From positions 1-61,056 of IMG/VR virus record IMGVR_UViG_3300043256_000368: DNA of 61,056 nucleotides; one strand, written 5' to 3'. Shown piece by piece: positions 22,612-29,337 of this stretch (position 1 is its first letter; every line of letters starts with the position of its first letter). The notes under the pieces were generated by a model. It saw nothing but the letters and a program-made list of their open reading frames with translations. It searched no databases and was not told where the DNA came from. The DNA comes from a virus. Both the position numbers and the translations under genes were made by a program.

Positions 22612-22979
22612 AAGCCTTAACGATCTGCCAACCGTACGCGCACATGATCGCCATTGGTGTCAAGGGGATTGAGAATCGAACGTGGTGGACGGCTTATCGT
22701 GGGTTGCTCGCAATGCATGCCGGCAAGTCCAAGAAGATGATTGAGGCTAGCGATCTCGCACAATGGCCGGAGATGTCCTTTGGGTCAATCGTCGCAGTCG
22801 CGTCTCTTGGATGCTGTATTCGTGTAGAGCACCTTAATCCCGGATTGCCGCACGCCGAAGGCCCTTGGTGTTGGCTGTTAGAGGGGGTAAGGCGACTGGA
22901 ACGTGCCATTCCGTGTACGGGCCATCTTGGGTTGTGGAATTTGCCGGCGGATGTCGCGGCTAAGGTGATTGGAGGTTGA
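22608..22979 (+). CDS. ASCH-domain protein
   Basis: The 123-residue protein has the ASCH (activating signal cointegrator homology) fold. MKALTICQPYAHMIAIGVKGIENRTWWTAYRG is broken by the usual loop, followed by LLAMHAGKSKK, SIVAVASLGCCIR, and GPWCWLLEGVRRLERAIPCTGHLGLW. The QP near the start, the ENRTW motif and the C-terminal GxLGLW are typical of the phage branch, which is thought to bind RNA or modified nucleotides. It overlaps the upstream small gene (ATGA). Confidence 0.9.
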   Translation: MKALTICQPYAHMIAIGVKGIENRTWWTAYRGLLAMHAGKSKKMIEASDLAQWPEMSFGSIVAVASLGCCIRVEHLNPGLPHAEGPWCWLLEGVRRLERAIPCTGHLGLWNLPADVAAKVIGG

Positions 22980-22983
22980 CGAA

Positions 22984-23124
22984 GTGAACAGTTCGACCTT
23001 GGTGATGTGGATTCTGATCGCTTTCTATGCTGTCGTCATGGGCTTGGCCGCGTGGGAGCGGAACTGGTATCGGTCGCTCTACTACTTCGCGGCGATCCTT
23101 ATCAGCCTGGCGGTGATGGCATGA
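22984..23124 (+). CDS. Small two-helix membrane protein
   Basis: A 46-residue frame starts at GTG. Two hydrophobic helices (LVMWILIAFYAVVMGLAAW and YYFAAILISLAVMA) are separated by a short polar turn, ERNWYRS. It would be a double-span inner-membrane protein. The following membrane protein starts shortly after its stop. No family is recognised. Confidence 0.55.
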   Translation: MNSSTLVMWILIAFYAVVMGLAAWERNWYRSLYYFAAILISLAVMA

Positions 23125-23140
23125 CGGCGGAGCACCGGGC

Positions 23141-23428
23141 GTGATCGCTTCAAACGCCAAATGTATGCCCGCCTGGATCCGCTTCGGTCTCATTCTCGCC
23201 GTGTGGGCTCGGGGCGCGGCATGGGGTCTTTGGGAATTGCATGACAAGGATGCGGTCAAGTTTGCGTCCGCGATGGATGAGGCACCGATCAGGATGGTCT
23301 TGATGGCAGCCGTCTGGTCGGGTTGGGTGCTAACAACCTTGTGGTGCATATTCCTGGGACCGTTTCTCGACCCTGTTGTCGGCCCGTATTTTTCCTCGGA
23401 CCGGCGCTACGGAGGATGGGAGTCATAA
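23141..23428 (+). CDS. Small membrane protein
   Basis: A 95-residue protein starts at a GTG after GGAG. Two hydrophobic segments are visible (IRFGLILAVWARGAAWGLW and MVLMAAVWSGWVLTTLWCIF). The C-terminus is polar and aromatic (FSSDRRYGGWES). It is probably coexpressed with the neighbouring small membrane proteins. Nothing identifies its role. Confidence 0.55.
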   Translation: MIASNAKCMPAWIRFGLILAVWARGAAWGLWELHDKDAVKFASAMDEAPIRMVLMAAVWSGWVLTTLWCIFLGPFLDPVVGPYFSSDRRYGGWES

Positions 23429-23432
23429 CAAC

Positions 23433-23972
23433 ATGGGTACGGTAGCGTGGATAGGACCGCTCGATCGATATGTCCGTGCGTTCGGCGAAAACCGTGATGC
23501 GCCTCCAGGGCCTCCGCCGGATCCACCGCCCGCGCCGCCCGAACCTCCCGGAGTGAAAGAAGTGTGCCGGGCGGAGGCCAAAGCGGCCGAGCGTACGTGG
23601 GCCCTACACAAGGCTGGCTTTATGAGCGTCGACGACGTGCGCGCAGCGGAAGGTTTGCCTCCCGTAAGACCGCCGAGGGTCGAGCCGCTGAGAATTAAGT
23701 CGCTGAGTTGCGACCAAGGTGGCCAGGTCGAGGTCACCATGGTGTGGGGGCCGGCGCCAATCAAGACTCAGGTGGATGGGCTTACGCCTCACTTTCGTTT
23801 GGGCTCTTCCGGTCGTTGTTTCTGCGGGGATTCCAACTGTGCGTACGGAAAGGTCGTCCCTACCGCGAAGGTCCCCCAAGCAATCCCGTGGTGGTCCTAT
23901 CTCGTGATGCTTTTCGTACTCGCCGCAGATGTCGTCACGTTTTATGCGTTTTTGCAATTGCTAAAACCCTGA
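23433..23972 (+). CDS. Membrane-anchored proline-rich protein with cysteine motif
   Basis: The 179-residue protein starts at an ATG about ten bases after GGGAG. The N-terminal part has a proline-rich tract (PPGPPPDPPPAPPEPPG), then a helical, charged middle. A small cysteine cluster follows (SSGRCFCGDSNCAYG), and the C-terminal transmembrane helix is WWSYLVMLFVLAADVVTFYA. Its last codons are duplicated 0.9 kb downstream as a gene relic. No family is recognised. Confidence 0.55.
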   Translation: MGTVAWIGPLDRYVRAFGENRDAPPGPPPDPPPAPPEPPGVKEVCRAEAKAAERTWALHKAGFMSVDDVRAAEGLPPVRPPRVEPLRIKSLSCDQGGQVEVTMVWGPAPIKTQVDGLTPHFRLGSSGRCFCGDSNCAYGKVVPTAKVPQAIPWWSYLVMLFVLAADVVTFYAFLQLLKP

Positions 23973-23988
23973 GAGAGAGCACCCGTGG
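23943..23988 (+). repeat. Direct repeat, copy 1 (gene end plus leader)
   Basis: About 42-46 bases covering the last codons of the membrane protein and the sequence up to a GTG recur at 24844-24884. They share GCAATTG, GAGAGAGC and CACCCGTGGA with a small length difference. The tiny 22-codon frame that follows (23985-24054) is probably not a gene. Confidence 0.7.
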
Positions 23989-24043
23989 AGTATGCCTGGC
24001 TAAGACTCGATCTGCCTATTCGTTTTGAGGAGACGGTGGCGTC

Positions 24044-24496
24044 ATGGAACTGAATGAGACAATACTTACTCGCGCTAATCAAGTTTTAGAGACATTTATT
24101 GGCCGTACGCCACGTTTGCGGGTGAGCGGCTTTGGCCGCTTAGAGGTGCGATCAGCCTGGGGAAGCATGAGTGCTCGCGTCTCTCCGAACAATGGAAGCC
24201 TGGCGGGCCGTTATGGGAATCACGGGATGGGCGGAACCAGCGCGATGGCCGTTGGACAGCTCATACGGTGGTATCGAAACCAGTCGCGCCTCCCGATTGA
24301 CAGTTGGCGATATTGGGCAAGCGACACGATAAAGCTCTGTTCGCTGGACACCGTGGCATTGCTTGAGGATTCGACGTACAGCGATCCCAAGAAGGTGTGC
24401 TGTGTGTTGTGCGGATCGAGCAAGGTGGGGGATTGGTGGAACTTGAACGGGAAAACTGGGCCATGTTGTCACATGGGTAGGTGTCGGAAGGATTGA
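24044..24496 (+). CDS. Hypothetical protein with C-terminal cysteine-rich motif
   Basis: A 150-residue protein has its ATG downstream of TGAGGAGA. The N-terminal 110 residues are mixed alpha/beta (TRANQVLETFIGRTPRLRVSG). The C-terminus holds VCCVLCG...GPCCHMGRC, five or six cysteines and a histidine that could form a zinc site. It contains WYRNQSRLPIDSWRYWASD, aromatic and basic. No family is recognised. Confidence 0.55.
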   Translation: MELNETILTRANQVLETFIGRTPRLRVSGFGRLEVRSAWGSMSARVSPNNGSLAGRYGNHGMGGTSAMAVGQLIRWYRNQSRLPIDSWRYWASDTIKLCSLDTVALLEDSTYSDPKKVCCVLCGSSKVGDWWNLNGKTGPCCHMGRCRKD

Positions 24497-24554
24497 GACC
24501 CACGGCGCGGTGCCGGCGGGTGTCAAGTTCCAGCAGTTTGGAAGGAGGTTCGTT

Positions 24555-24821
24555 TTGAAGTTCATCACGCGATTGTTCAATAGGAGGGCACCTAATTTCT
24601 GCCGTGATTGCCGTTGGATGCAAGAGCAACGCAACACGGCAAACGGGCTTGCGCCACCGATCTGTACGCACCCGAACACGCAACCGTCGCCCGACTCGGT
24701 GACAGCTAAAATCGATACTCGTCTTTGCGAGCACGTCCGCCATTCGAATACGTTAAATAGTTTGGTGTATTGCAAGCACTGGGAGCCGAGGGCGGGAAAG
24801 GTTGCCGGCCGTAGCCTGTAG
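24555..24821 (+). CDS. Small zinc-type protein with TTG start
   Basis: The 88-residue protein is placed at a TTG that follows GGAAGGAGG by six bases, a very strong ribosome binding site. The product starts with a short basic, hydrophobic helix (KFITRLFNRR). The cysteine pattern CRDCRW, CTHP, LCEH and YCKHWEP resembles small phage metal-binding proteins of unknown role. A longer frame reaches 24510 without a good site. Confidence 0.65.
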   Translation: MKFITRLFNRRAPNFCRDCRWMQEQRNTANGLAPPICTHPNTQPSPDSVTAKIDTRLCEHVRHSNTLNSLVYCKHWEPRAGKVAGRSL

Positions 24822-24843
24822 CCCGGCTTCGGCGGTTGCACTG

Positions 24844-24884
24844 TATTCGTTTCTGCAATTGATAAACTGAGAGAGCACCCGTGG
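24844..24884 (+). repeat. Direct repeat, copy 2 (relic of a gene end)
   Basis: This copy of the 23943-23988 repeat has no complete gene in front of it but still encodes YSFLQLIN and a stop, matching the YAFLQLLKP end of the membrane protein. It is probably what remains of a duplicated membrane-protein gene. The adenine methyltransferase starts at its GTG. Confidence 0.6.
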
Positions 24885-25834
24885 AAGTCGTTCCCCCAAT
24901 GAAACTAAAGGCGATCGTGCCCTACTTTGGGGGCAAGAGAAAGCTCGCAGAGAAGATCGTGGCGGAATTAGGTCCGCACAATTCTTACTTTGAACCCTTC
25001 TGTGGGTCGCTCGCCGTTCTCCTGGATAAGCCTGTGGTACCGATTGAAACCGTCAACGACTGTCACGGTGATCTGATCAATCTAGCAATGGTGTTAGCTT
25101 CCGACCATTGGGAGGATCTTTATCAGGCCGTCGACCGAACATTGATTTCGGAGGAGTTGACTCGTTCGACTCAGAGAGAATGCTCCGTTGACTTTACACC
25201 TGCCGAGAGCCCCAGCGCGGTGACAGAAATCCATTGGAAGCGGGCGGCGCTCTACATGGCCCTATCATGGCTTTCCCGTAACGGTGCAGCCGGGACGGCT
25301 CGCATCAACTATCAAATCGCCGTTCGTTGGACTCAGGGCGGCGGCAGCCCGGGAATTCGCTGGAGATCCGCCGTCGACAGTGTCCCGGCGTGGCACGACC
25401 GACTCAAGGGCGTCGTGATCATGCGACGTGATGCCTTCACAATTCTGGAAAGGATCGCTGACGAAGAGGGGGTGGCTATTTACGTCGACCCGCCCTACTT
25501 CACATCGACTCGCGGAACGGGTGGGGGTAGCAAATATCTCTACGATTTCGGGCAGAATGACAATCCTCTTCCCGGGGGAACCGACGATCACGATCGTCTT
25601 GCGAACATCCTAGTCAATCGCTTTAAGGGGGCTGGGGCTAGGGTCGTCGTTTCGTATTACGCACACCCTCGGCTTAAAGCGCTCTACGTCGACAGAGGTT
25701 GGACCTTACGGTCGGTGGAAACCAACAAGAATTTGGCGGCGCAAAACAAGCGAGGTCGCCCGGCGCAGACCAAGGCGCCCGAGGTGCTACTGATGAACGG
25801 ACCGAGTGTCTGCGCAGATGGGAGCTTGTTCTGA
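24881..25834 (+). CDS. dam: DNA adenine methyltransferase (D12 class)
   Basis: The 317-residue protein is a D12-class (Dam-like) N6-adenine methyltransferase that would transfer methyl groups from AdoMet to adenine in DNA. It has the AdoMet-binding start AIVPYFGGKRKLAEKIV with EPFCGSLAVLL, and the catalytic DPPYF near residue 203, followed by YLYDFGQND. VVVSYYAHPRLKALY and a C-terminal PEVLLMNG complete the fold. Dam usually has 270 to 280 residues, and the extra length lies in the target-recognition region. GTG at 24881 is in the repeated leader, and ATG at 24899 is an alternative. It presumably protects phage DNA. Confidence 0.92.
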   Translation: MEVVPPMKLKAIVPYFGGKRKLAEKIVAELGPHNSYFEPFCGSLAVLLDKPVVPIETVNDCHGDLINLAMVLASDHWEDLYQAVDRTLISEELTRSTQRECSVDFTPAESPSAVTEIHWKRAALYMALSWLSRNGAAGTARINYQIAVRWTQGGGSPGIRWRSAVDSVPAWHDRLKGVVIMRRDAFTILERIADEEGVAIYVDPPYFTSTRGTGGGSKYLYDFGQNDNPLPGGTDDHDRLANILVNRFKGAGARVVVSYYAHPRLKALYVDRGWTLRSVETNKNLAAQNKRGRPAQTKAPEVLLMNGPSVCADGSLF

Positions 25835-26157
25835 TGTTGGACGATGATGCACTCCGGGATGTGTTCTCACGCGCCGTGAAAGAGCTTGGACCGCCGACGT
25901 TTGAGGGCGTGGTCCTCCAGGAACGACTTGCAATCCAAGAACGTCATGGAAAGAATTGGGGGTACCCCGATTTCTTTTACAAATGTAGGACGAACGGAAC
26001 GGGCGTCAAATATATTGCTGTATGTTGGGTCCCGGCGATCAGGGTGTGGTTTGAGCGTCCGCGGTTTCCGCGCGGTTTGTACTGGTTAAGGAAGCACGCG
26101 TTTACCTTTCTTAGTGATTTTGTCGAGGCGGAAGGGTTGAGGATCGTGTCATGCTAA
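25834..26157 (+). CDS. Hypothetical protein, paralogue 1
   Basis: A 107-residue protein starts at an ATG overlapping the methyltransferase stop. Its pattern (DDALRDVFSRAVKELGPPTFEG ... FYKCRTNGTG ... FTFLSDFVEAEGLRIVS) is repeated in the next gene. The two are tandem duplicates, and similar small genes beside phage methyltransferases have no known role. Confidence 0.6.
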   Translation: MLDDDALRDVFSRAVKELGPPTFEGVVLQERLAIQERHGKNWGYPDFFYKCRTNGTGVKYIAVCWVPAIRVWFERPRFPRGLYWLRKHAFTFLSDFVEAEGLRIVSC

Positions 26158-26501
26158 CCGATGTTGACCTCCGGGATATATTCGCGCGCGCCGCGAAGGC
26201 GCTTGGGGTTGCGATGGTGGACGGATTCGAAGTCGACGAATCCTTCAAATTTCTAGCCGGGCATGACAAGGACAAGGGGCCTGCCGTCGTCATCTATACC
26301 TGTGCGACCAACGGGGTGGGAGCAGAACGTTTTGGACAGACTGAGATGTCGCTATTACGGGGGCACTTCGATGGTTCCGACGTTGGGAGTTTTTTGTACG
26401 AACTCCGTCGCGGTGCCGCCTTTATTCTCAATGGGTTCGTCGAAGGGCGAGGGCTCAAGATTGTTGCTCCCCCGGTAAGCAAGAGAAGGCCGGGCGGCTA
26501 A
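26151..26501 (+). CDS. Hypothetical protein, paralogue 2
   Basis: A 116-residue protein overlaps the end of its paralogue. Shared elements are DVDLRDIFARAAKALG, the TCATNGVG motif, and FILNGFVEGRGLKIV near the C-terminus, giving the two a common order of helix, cysteine-threonine-asparagine-glycine turn and final helix-strand. Sequence between these elements has diverged. No function is recognised. Confidence 0.6.
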   Translation: MLTDVDLRDIFARAAKALGVAMVDGFEVDESFKFLAGHDKDKGPAVVIYTCATNGVGAERFGQTEMSLLRGHFDGSDVGSFLYELRRGAAFILNGFVEGRGLKIVAPPVSKRRPGG

Positions 26502-26519
26502 AAACAACAGGGGATCGCA

Positions 26520-26678
26520 ATGAGGTGGTTGAGAAAAATATGGTTTAAGTTCTATATCTGCCCTTGTGGTAATTGGAGTCTGCCTGGGGTGGGCTATGAG
26601 ACTCAGGAAGGCATCCAGTGCGGTCGGTGCTTCCACCTACTCGTTACCTGGGAGGTCTACGATCGTCTAGTGGGTTGA
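26520..26678 (+). CDS. Small zinc-ribbon protein
   Basis: A 52-residue frame starts at an ATG preceded by AGGGGA. A short basic helix (RWLRKIWFKFY) leads into ICPCGNWSLPG and QCGRCFHLLV, a two-pair zinc ribbon. The size and pattern fit the many small metal-binding proteins of this phage. Confidence 0.65.
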   Translation: MRWLRKIWFKFYICPCGNWSLPGVGYETQEGIQCGRCFHLLVTWEVYDRLVG

Positions 26679-26702
26679 GGATCTCCCTAGGGGTCACAGG
26701 AT

Positions 26703-27029
26703 ATGTGCACGGACGCACCAAGAGATCGTACAGGTGAGGATCAGGCCATGGAGTTGTTGTGCCTATTGGGTCGTGAACCGCACTTTACTCCGATGACTAC
26801 TTTGGCGCGGGACTTGGATCTGCCCGTAAAGAGAGGACGCTATCACGGGGGGACGACCGTTGGCGATCTGGTTATTGAACTGAACCGGCGCGGGTTCGCG
26901 GTGGTCACCAAAAATGGTCACGGCGATGTCGGGATGGTAGCCTCCGTCACAAAGGAAGCGTGGGTCCGCGCTAAAATTGGAGCGTCAAACTATTGGGCGG
27001 CTGTGCATGGTAGCGATAACCAGGAGTAG
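26703..27029 (+). CDS. Winged-helix-like hypothetical protein
   Basis: The 108-residue protein has a helix-turn-helix-like layout: AMELLCLLG, then MTTLARDLDLP, VGDLVIELNRRGFAVVT and a C-terminal hydrophobic helix. This is compatible with a small winged-helix regulator. No family is recognised and no target site is obvious. Confidence 0.5.
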   Translation: MCTDAPRDRTGEDQAMELLCLLGREPHFTPMTTLARDLDLPVKRGRYHGGTTVGDLVIELNRRGFAVVTKNGHGDVGMVASVTKEAWVRAKIGASNYWAAVHGSDNQE

Positions 27030-27032
27030 CTA

Positions 27033-27572
27033 ATGAACAATTGGACGATCGAGATGACAAGCAAGGCAATCGAGCTAGAGCCCCCGTTGGTTGGTCCTGC
27101 CTATGCGGTTGCGAACCAGATTGTTGACGGTCCGGCGCTCTACCATCAATTGACACCGGGGTACCTGGTAACGTTGGTCTCTGCGGCCGGCGCCAGAATA
27201 CGCATCTCGGGGGACGTGGAGATTCAGCGAGCGTTCAGAGCAGTAGCTTCTAGGGATCAGGATCTCTTAGATCAAGTAATCGCATCGGGGACGCCCTTAT
27301 CGGAGAACGAGCCGGATAAAAAACCGACAATTGTGGGAGAACTAAATCGGTTGGAGTTTCACGAGTGTGTTGTGAGTGGTATCGATTATCGCACGCCGGG
27401 AGGTAGCCGGTTCGACGGTGGCGACTTCGCTATAACGTTGAACGTTGCGCTTGATCCGGGATGGAGTCAAGCCGATATCGATCGAATCGCCCACGTCATC
27501 CTTGGACATCGGGTGAAAATGACGTTGGACGTTATCGTGGAGACAGACGGTGGCGCGCGGTCGCAAGCCTAA
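27033..27572 (+). CDS. Hypothetical protein upstream of the terminase
   Basis: A 179-residue beta-rich protein (LVTLVSAAGARIRISGDVE, then FAITLNVALDPGW and KMTLDVIVE) follows the winged-helix-like gene by three bases. Its end overlaps the terminase small-subunit start by 23 bases. I recognise no family. Its position suggests it belongs to the late or packaging operon. Confidence 0.55.
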   Translation: MNNWTIEMTSKAIELEPPLVGPAYAVANQIVDGPALYHQLTPGYLVTLVSAAGARIRISGDVEIQRAFRAVASRDQDLLDQVIASGTPLSENEPDKKPTIVGELNRLEFHECVVSGIDYRTPGGSRFDGGDFAITLNVALDPGWSQADIDRIAHVILGHRVKMTLDVIVETDGGARSQA

Positions 27573-28050
27573 AACGGTTACGGGGCTGCAACTTGCCGGA
27601 AGCCGACGCGTTCCAAAGACGACTGCTACTCGGCCCGCCGACAGAAGGACTTCACCACCGGCCCGGGAACCGGAATGGCTGGATGCAACGGGCAAGAAGA
27701 AATGGAGAGAACTGCACAGGTTGCTGAGCTTGCACGGGGTCATCGACACGACCGATGCAGGCGTGTTGGCGCGATATTGTGACACGTATGCCCGATGGCG
27801 AGCCGCGCGACACCACACGCACGTTTACGGAGAATGCTACTCCGTCACCGATAAGAATGGGAACGTCCGGTGGATCCGGTACCACGAATCTCGCGTCTCG
27901 TCGGAGTTGCTGAGGGCGTTGTCGGATATGGAACAACAGATGGGTCTCACGCCGATGTCCCGACCACGGATTCAAACGAACCCGGGTGAGTCGCCGGCGG
28001 AAGAGGGCGACGGCAAAGGGAGGCCGACGGGGTTGGAGAAGTATTCCTGA
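27550..28050 (+). CDS. terS: Terminase small subunit (P27-like)
   Basis: The 166-residue protein starts at a GTG inside the preceding gene. It has the typical P27-family order: basic RGRKPKTVTGLQLAGS, a proline-rich link ending in EPEWLDATGKKKWRELHRLL, GVIDTTDAGVLARYCDTYARW, and a C-terminal region with HESRVSSELLRALSDMEQQMGLTPMSR. The small subunit binds the packaging site and gives the large subunit its DNA. It precedes the large subunit by 1.3 kb, with a structured RNA and five small genes between, which is unusual. Confidence 0.9.
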   Translation: MARGRKPKTVTGLQLAGSRRVPKTTATRPADRRTSPPAREPEWLDATGKKKWRELHRLLSLHGVIDTTDAGVLARYCDTYARWRAARHHTHVYGECYSVTDKNGNVRWIRYHESRVSSELLRALSDMEQQMGLTPMSRPRIQTNPGESPAEEGDGKGRPTGLEKYS

Positions 28051-28052
28051 CA

Positions 28053-28277
28053 ATGGGTAGGCTGCAAGACGTTCCGAAACAGACACCATCACCGAAGCCT
28101 GTCGCTTGCCCAAGGTGTAGACGGCGAGATGTGCCGATCGTGTGGGGCGTCAACCCTTACGTGCGTGTCGTGATGGGCCATATTACCTGGGACTGGCGGT
28201 GCAAGCCGTGCCGGGACAAAGCGGAAGATGAACTGGTCACAAGACCGGTGAAGTCTAACAACGAAAGAACAACGTGA
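28053..28277 (+). CDS. Small zinc-finger protein
   Basis: The 74-residue protein starts two bases after the small-subunit stop. It has CPRCRRRDVPIVWG and WRCKPCRDK, two CxxC pairs about 30 residues apart. Basic residues surround both. No family is recognised. The structured RNA begins directly after its TGA. Confidence 0.6.
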   Translation: MGRLQDVPKQTPSPKPVACPRCRRRDVPIVWGVNPYVRVVMGHITWDWRCKPCRDKAEDELVTRPVKSNNERTT

Positions 28278-28459
28278 GGTCTCGGGAGAAACGTGTCTGG
28301 TGAAACGTGGCGCAAGTAGGCGCGGCGGTCGATGCCTACGCGAAGAAATCAATGAGCGGTCGAACTTGGGAAATCTGCGTGGTTGGATGACCGCACAGGC
28401 AGCGCAGCCCAAGAGAACCCATTTCGATCCGGTCGGTTCGATTCCGACCTCCTGAGACC
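28278..28459 (+). ncRNA. Structured RNA with tRNA-like ends and a possible pseudoknot
   Basis: The whole gap between two genes folds. GGTCTCGGGAG (28278-28288) pairs with CTCCTGAGACC (28449-28459), eleven pairs with one G:U. Just inside the 3' strand is a perfect T-arm-like hairpin, GGTCGG-TTCGATT-CCGACC (28431-28449). Just inside the 5' strand is a D-arm-like ACGT-loop-ACGT with GG in the loop. Between them are a GTAGGC/GCCTAC hairpin (28316-28339, extended by CGC/GCG) and an 11-pair stem of CTTGGG/CCCAAG plus CTGCG/CGCAG (28365-28413) whose loop holds GACCGC, complementary to GCGGTC at 28356 and at 28325, giving a pseudoknot. No anticodon arm of normal geometry and no CCA are visible. It may be a tRNA-like regulatory RNA, an intron-bearing tRNA, or a leader of the next gene. 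Confidence 0.55.
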
Positions 28460-28462
28460 CCT

Positions 28463-28741
28463 ATGAAAGTCGAGTTACTCAGAACCGATTGGAACATGAA
28501 CCAACTCATCATTAAGGTTCTTGCAAGGATGCGCGTCCTAGACCCGGCGTTGCGTTACCCAAGCATAATGTTCATCGATTTGGTAATCAGCCACAATCTT
28601 CGGTGTGTCGACCTCGAGCTGCTTCTCGCTTCCGCAGACGCGAACTTCTGGGAGGATGTGGTGTTCATCGCTCAGAATTTGGACCGAAGGACCGGAACTC
28701 TAGGAGCCTGTCCACACTCGTGCCCCCGCGGTGCGCCATGA
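28463..28741 (+). CDS. Hypothetical protein after the structured RNA
   Basis: A 92-residue helical protein begins three bases after the structured RNA, with no good ribosome binding site between, so translation probably depends on that RNA. Visible parts are NQLIIKVLARMRVLDP, then IDLVISHNLRCVDLELLLASA and a C-terminal ACPHSCP. No family is recognised. Confidence 0.5.
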   Translation: MKVELLRTDWNMNQLIIKVLARMRVLDPALRYPSIMFIDLVISHNLRCVDLELLLASADANFWEDVVFIAQNLDRRTGTLGACPHSCPRGAP

Positions 28742-29001
28742 GGAGTGGCTACGAGCGCGCGGCGATTCTTCACTTGCGCACATCCGGTCCCTGTAGCATC
28801 CACACCCTCGCGCGACTTGCACAGATCGATTGTGAGCAGATGTACCGAGCGGTGTACCGTCTGCGTGCGAAGAACATCGCCTCCCGACTCGGCTCATCGA
28901 CCTATGATTTGACTCGAAGGGGGGAGCGGGTGTTCCGGGAAATGTTCGTGGAGCCGGCGGCCCTACCTCTTTGGCAAGGTGCATCTACGGGGGCGCCGTG
29001 A
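28738..29001 (+). CDS. Winged-helix DNA-binding protein
   Basis: The 87-residue protein overlaps the upstream stop (ATGA). It has a marR/wHTH-like core: AAILHLRTSGPCSIHTLARL, then MYRAVYRLRAKNIASRLGSST and YDLTRRGERVFREMF. Such single-domain proteins usually regulate transcription, and it may control the packaging operon. The target is unknown. Confidence 0.7.
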   Translation: MRSGYERAAILHLRTSGPCSIHTLARLAQIDCEQMYRAVYRLRAKNIASRLGSSTYDLTRRGERVFREMFVEPAALPLWQGASTGAP

Positions 29002-29216
29002 TGGACGAAGAAGCATTCCAGATTGCCGAGAGAGTTCTAGTGGCAGCGGACGGAGGCGACTCTCCCCACTGGTACTCAGGTACCATTCGTAAGGTTATCC
29101 AGTGCGAATCGGGCCTGAAAGCTTACGAGATTGTGGTCCACCGGAACAATGAAAGGGTTCGCGTTGGTTATCCCAGTATCCGTCGCTACAATCGGGACCA
29201 CTGTTCGGACTTGTAA
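29001..29216 (+). CDS. Small hypothetical protein with SH3/Tudor-like pattern
   Basis: A 71-residue protein starts at an ATG overlapping the upstream TGA. The strand pattern AERVLVAADGGDSPHWYSGTI, then AYEIVVHRNNERVRVGY, resembles Tudor or SH3-like barrels that bind proteins or nucleic acid. No specific family is recognised. A short gap with GACCTTG-type repeats and a weak hairpin (TATGCT/AGCATA) follows. Confidence 0.5.
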   Translation: MDEEAFQIAERVLVAADGGDSPHWYSGTIRKVIQCESGLKAYEIVVHRNNERVRVGYPSIRRYNRDHCSDL

Positions 29217-29337
29217 GCGGGCCAATATGCTTTTTAGTTATTAGCATAACTTCCCGGTACCGCTCGATCCGACCTTGGACCTTGGACCTTCCGACCTGCG
29301 ACCTCTGGACCCCGGCTGTATACAAATCCTGTGAGGT

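Noticed and set aside
23985-24054. 22-codon frame starting at the repeated GTG
   Set aside because: Too short and ends inside the next gene. Explained by the direct repeat.
28278-28459. A standard tRNA or tmRNA
   Set aside because: Acceptor-like and T-arm-like parts are present, but no anticodon arm with a seven-base loop, no encoded CCA, no tag-peptide frame, and length 182 is wrong for both.
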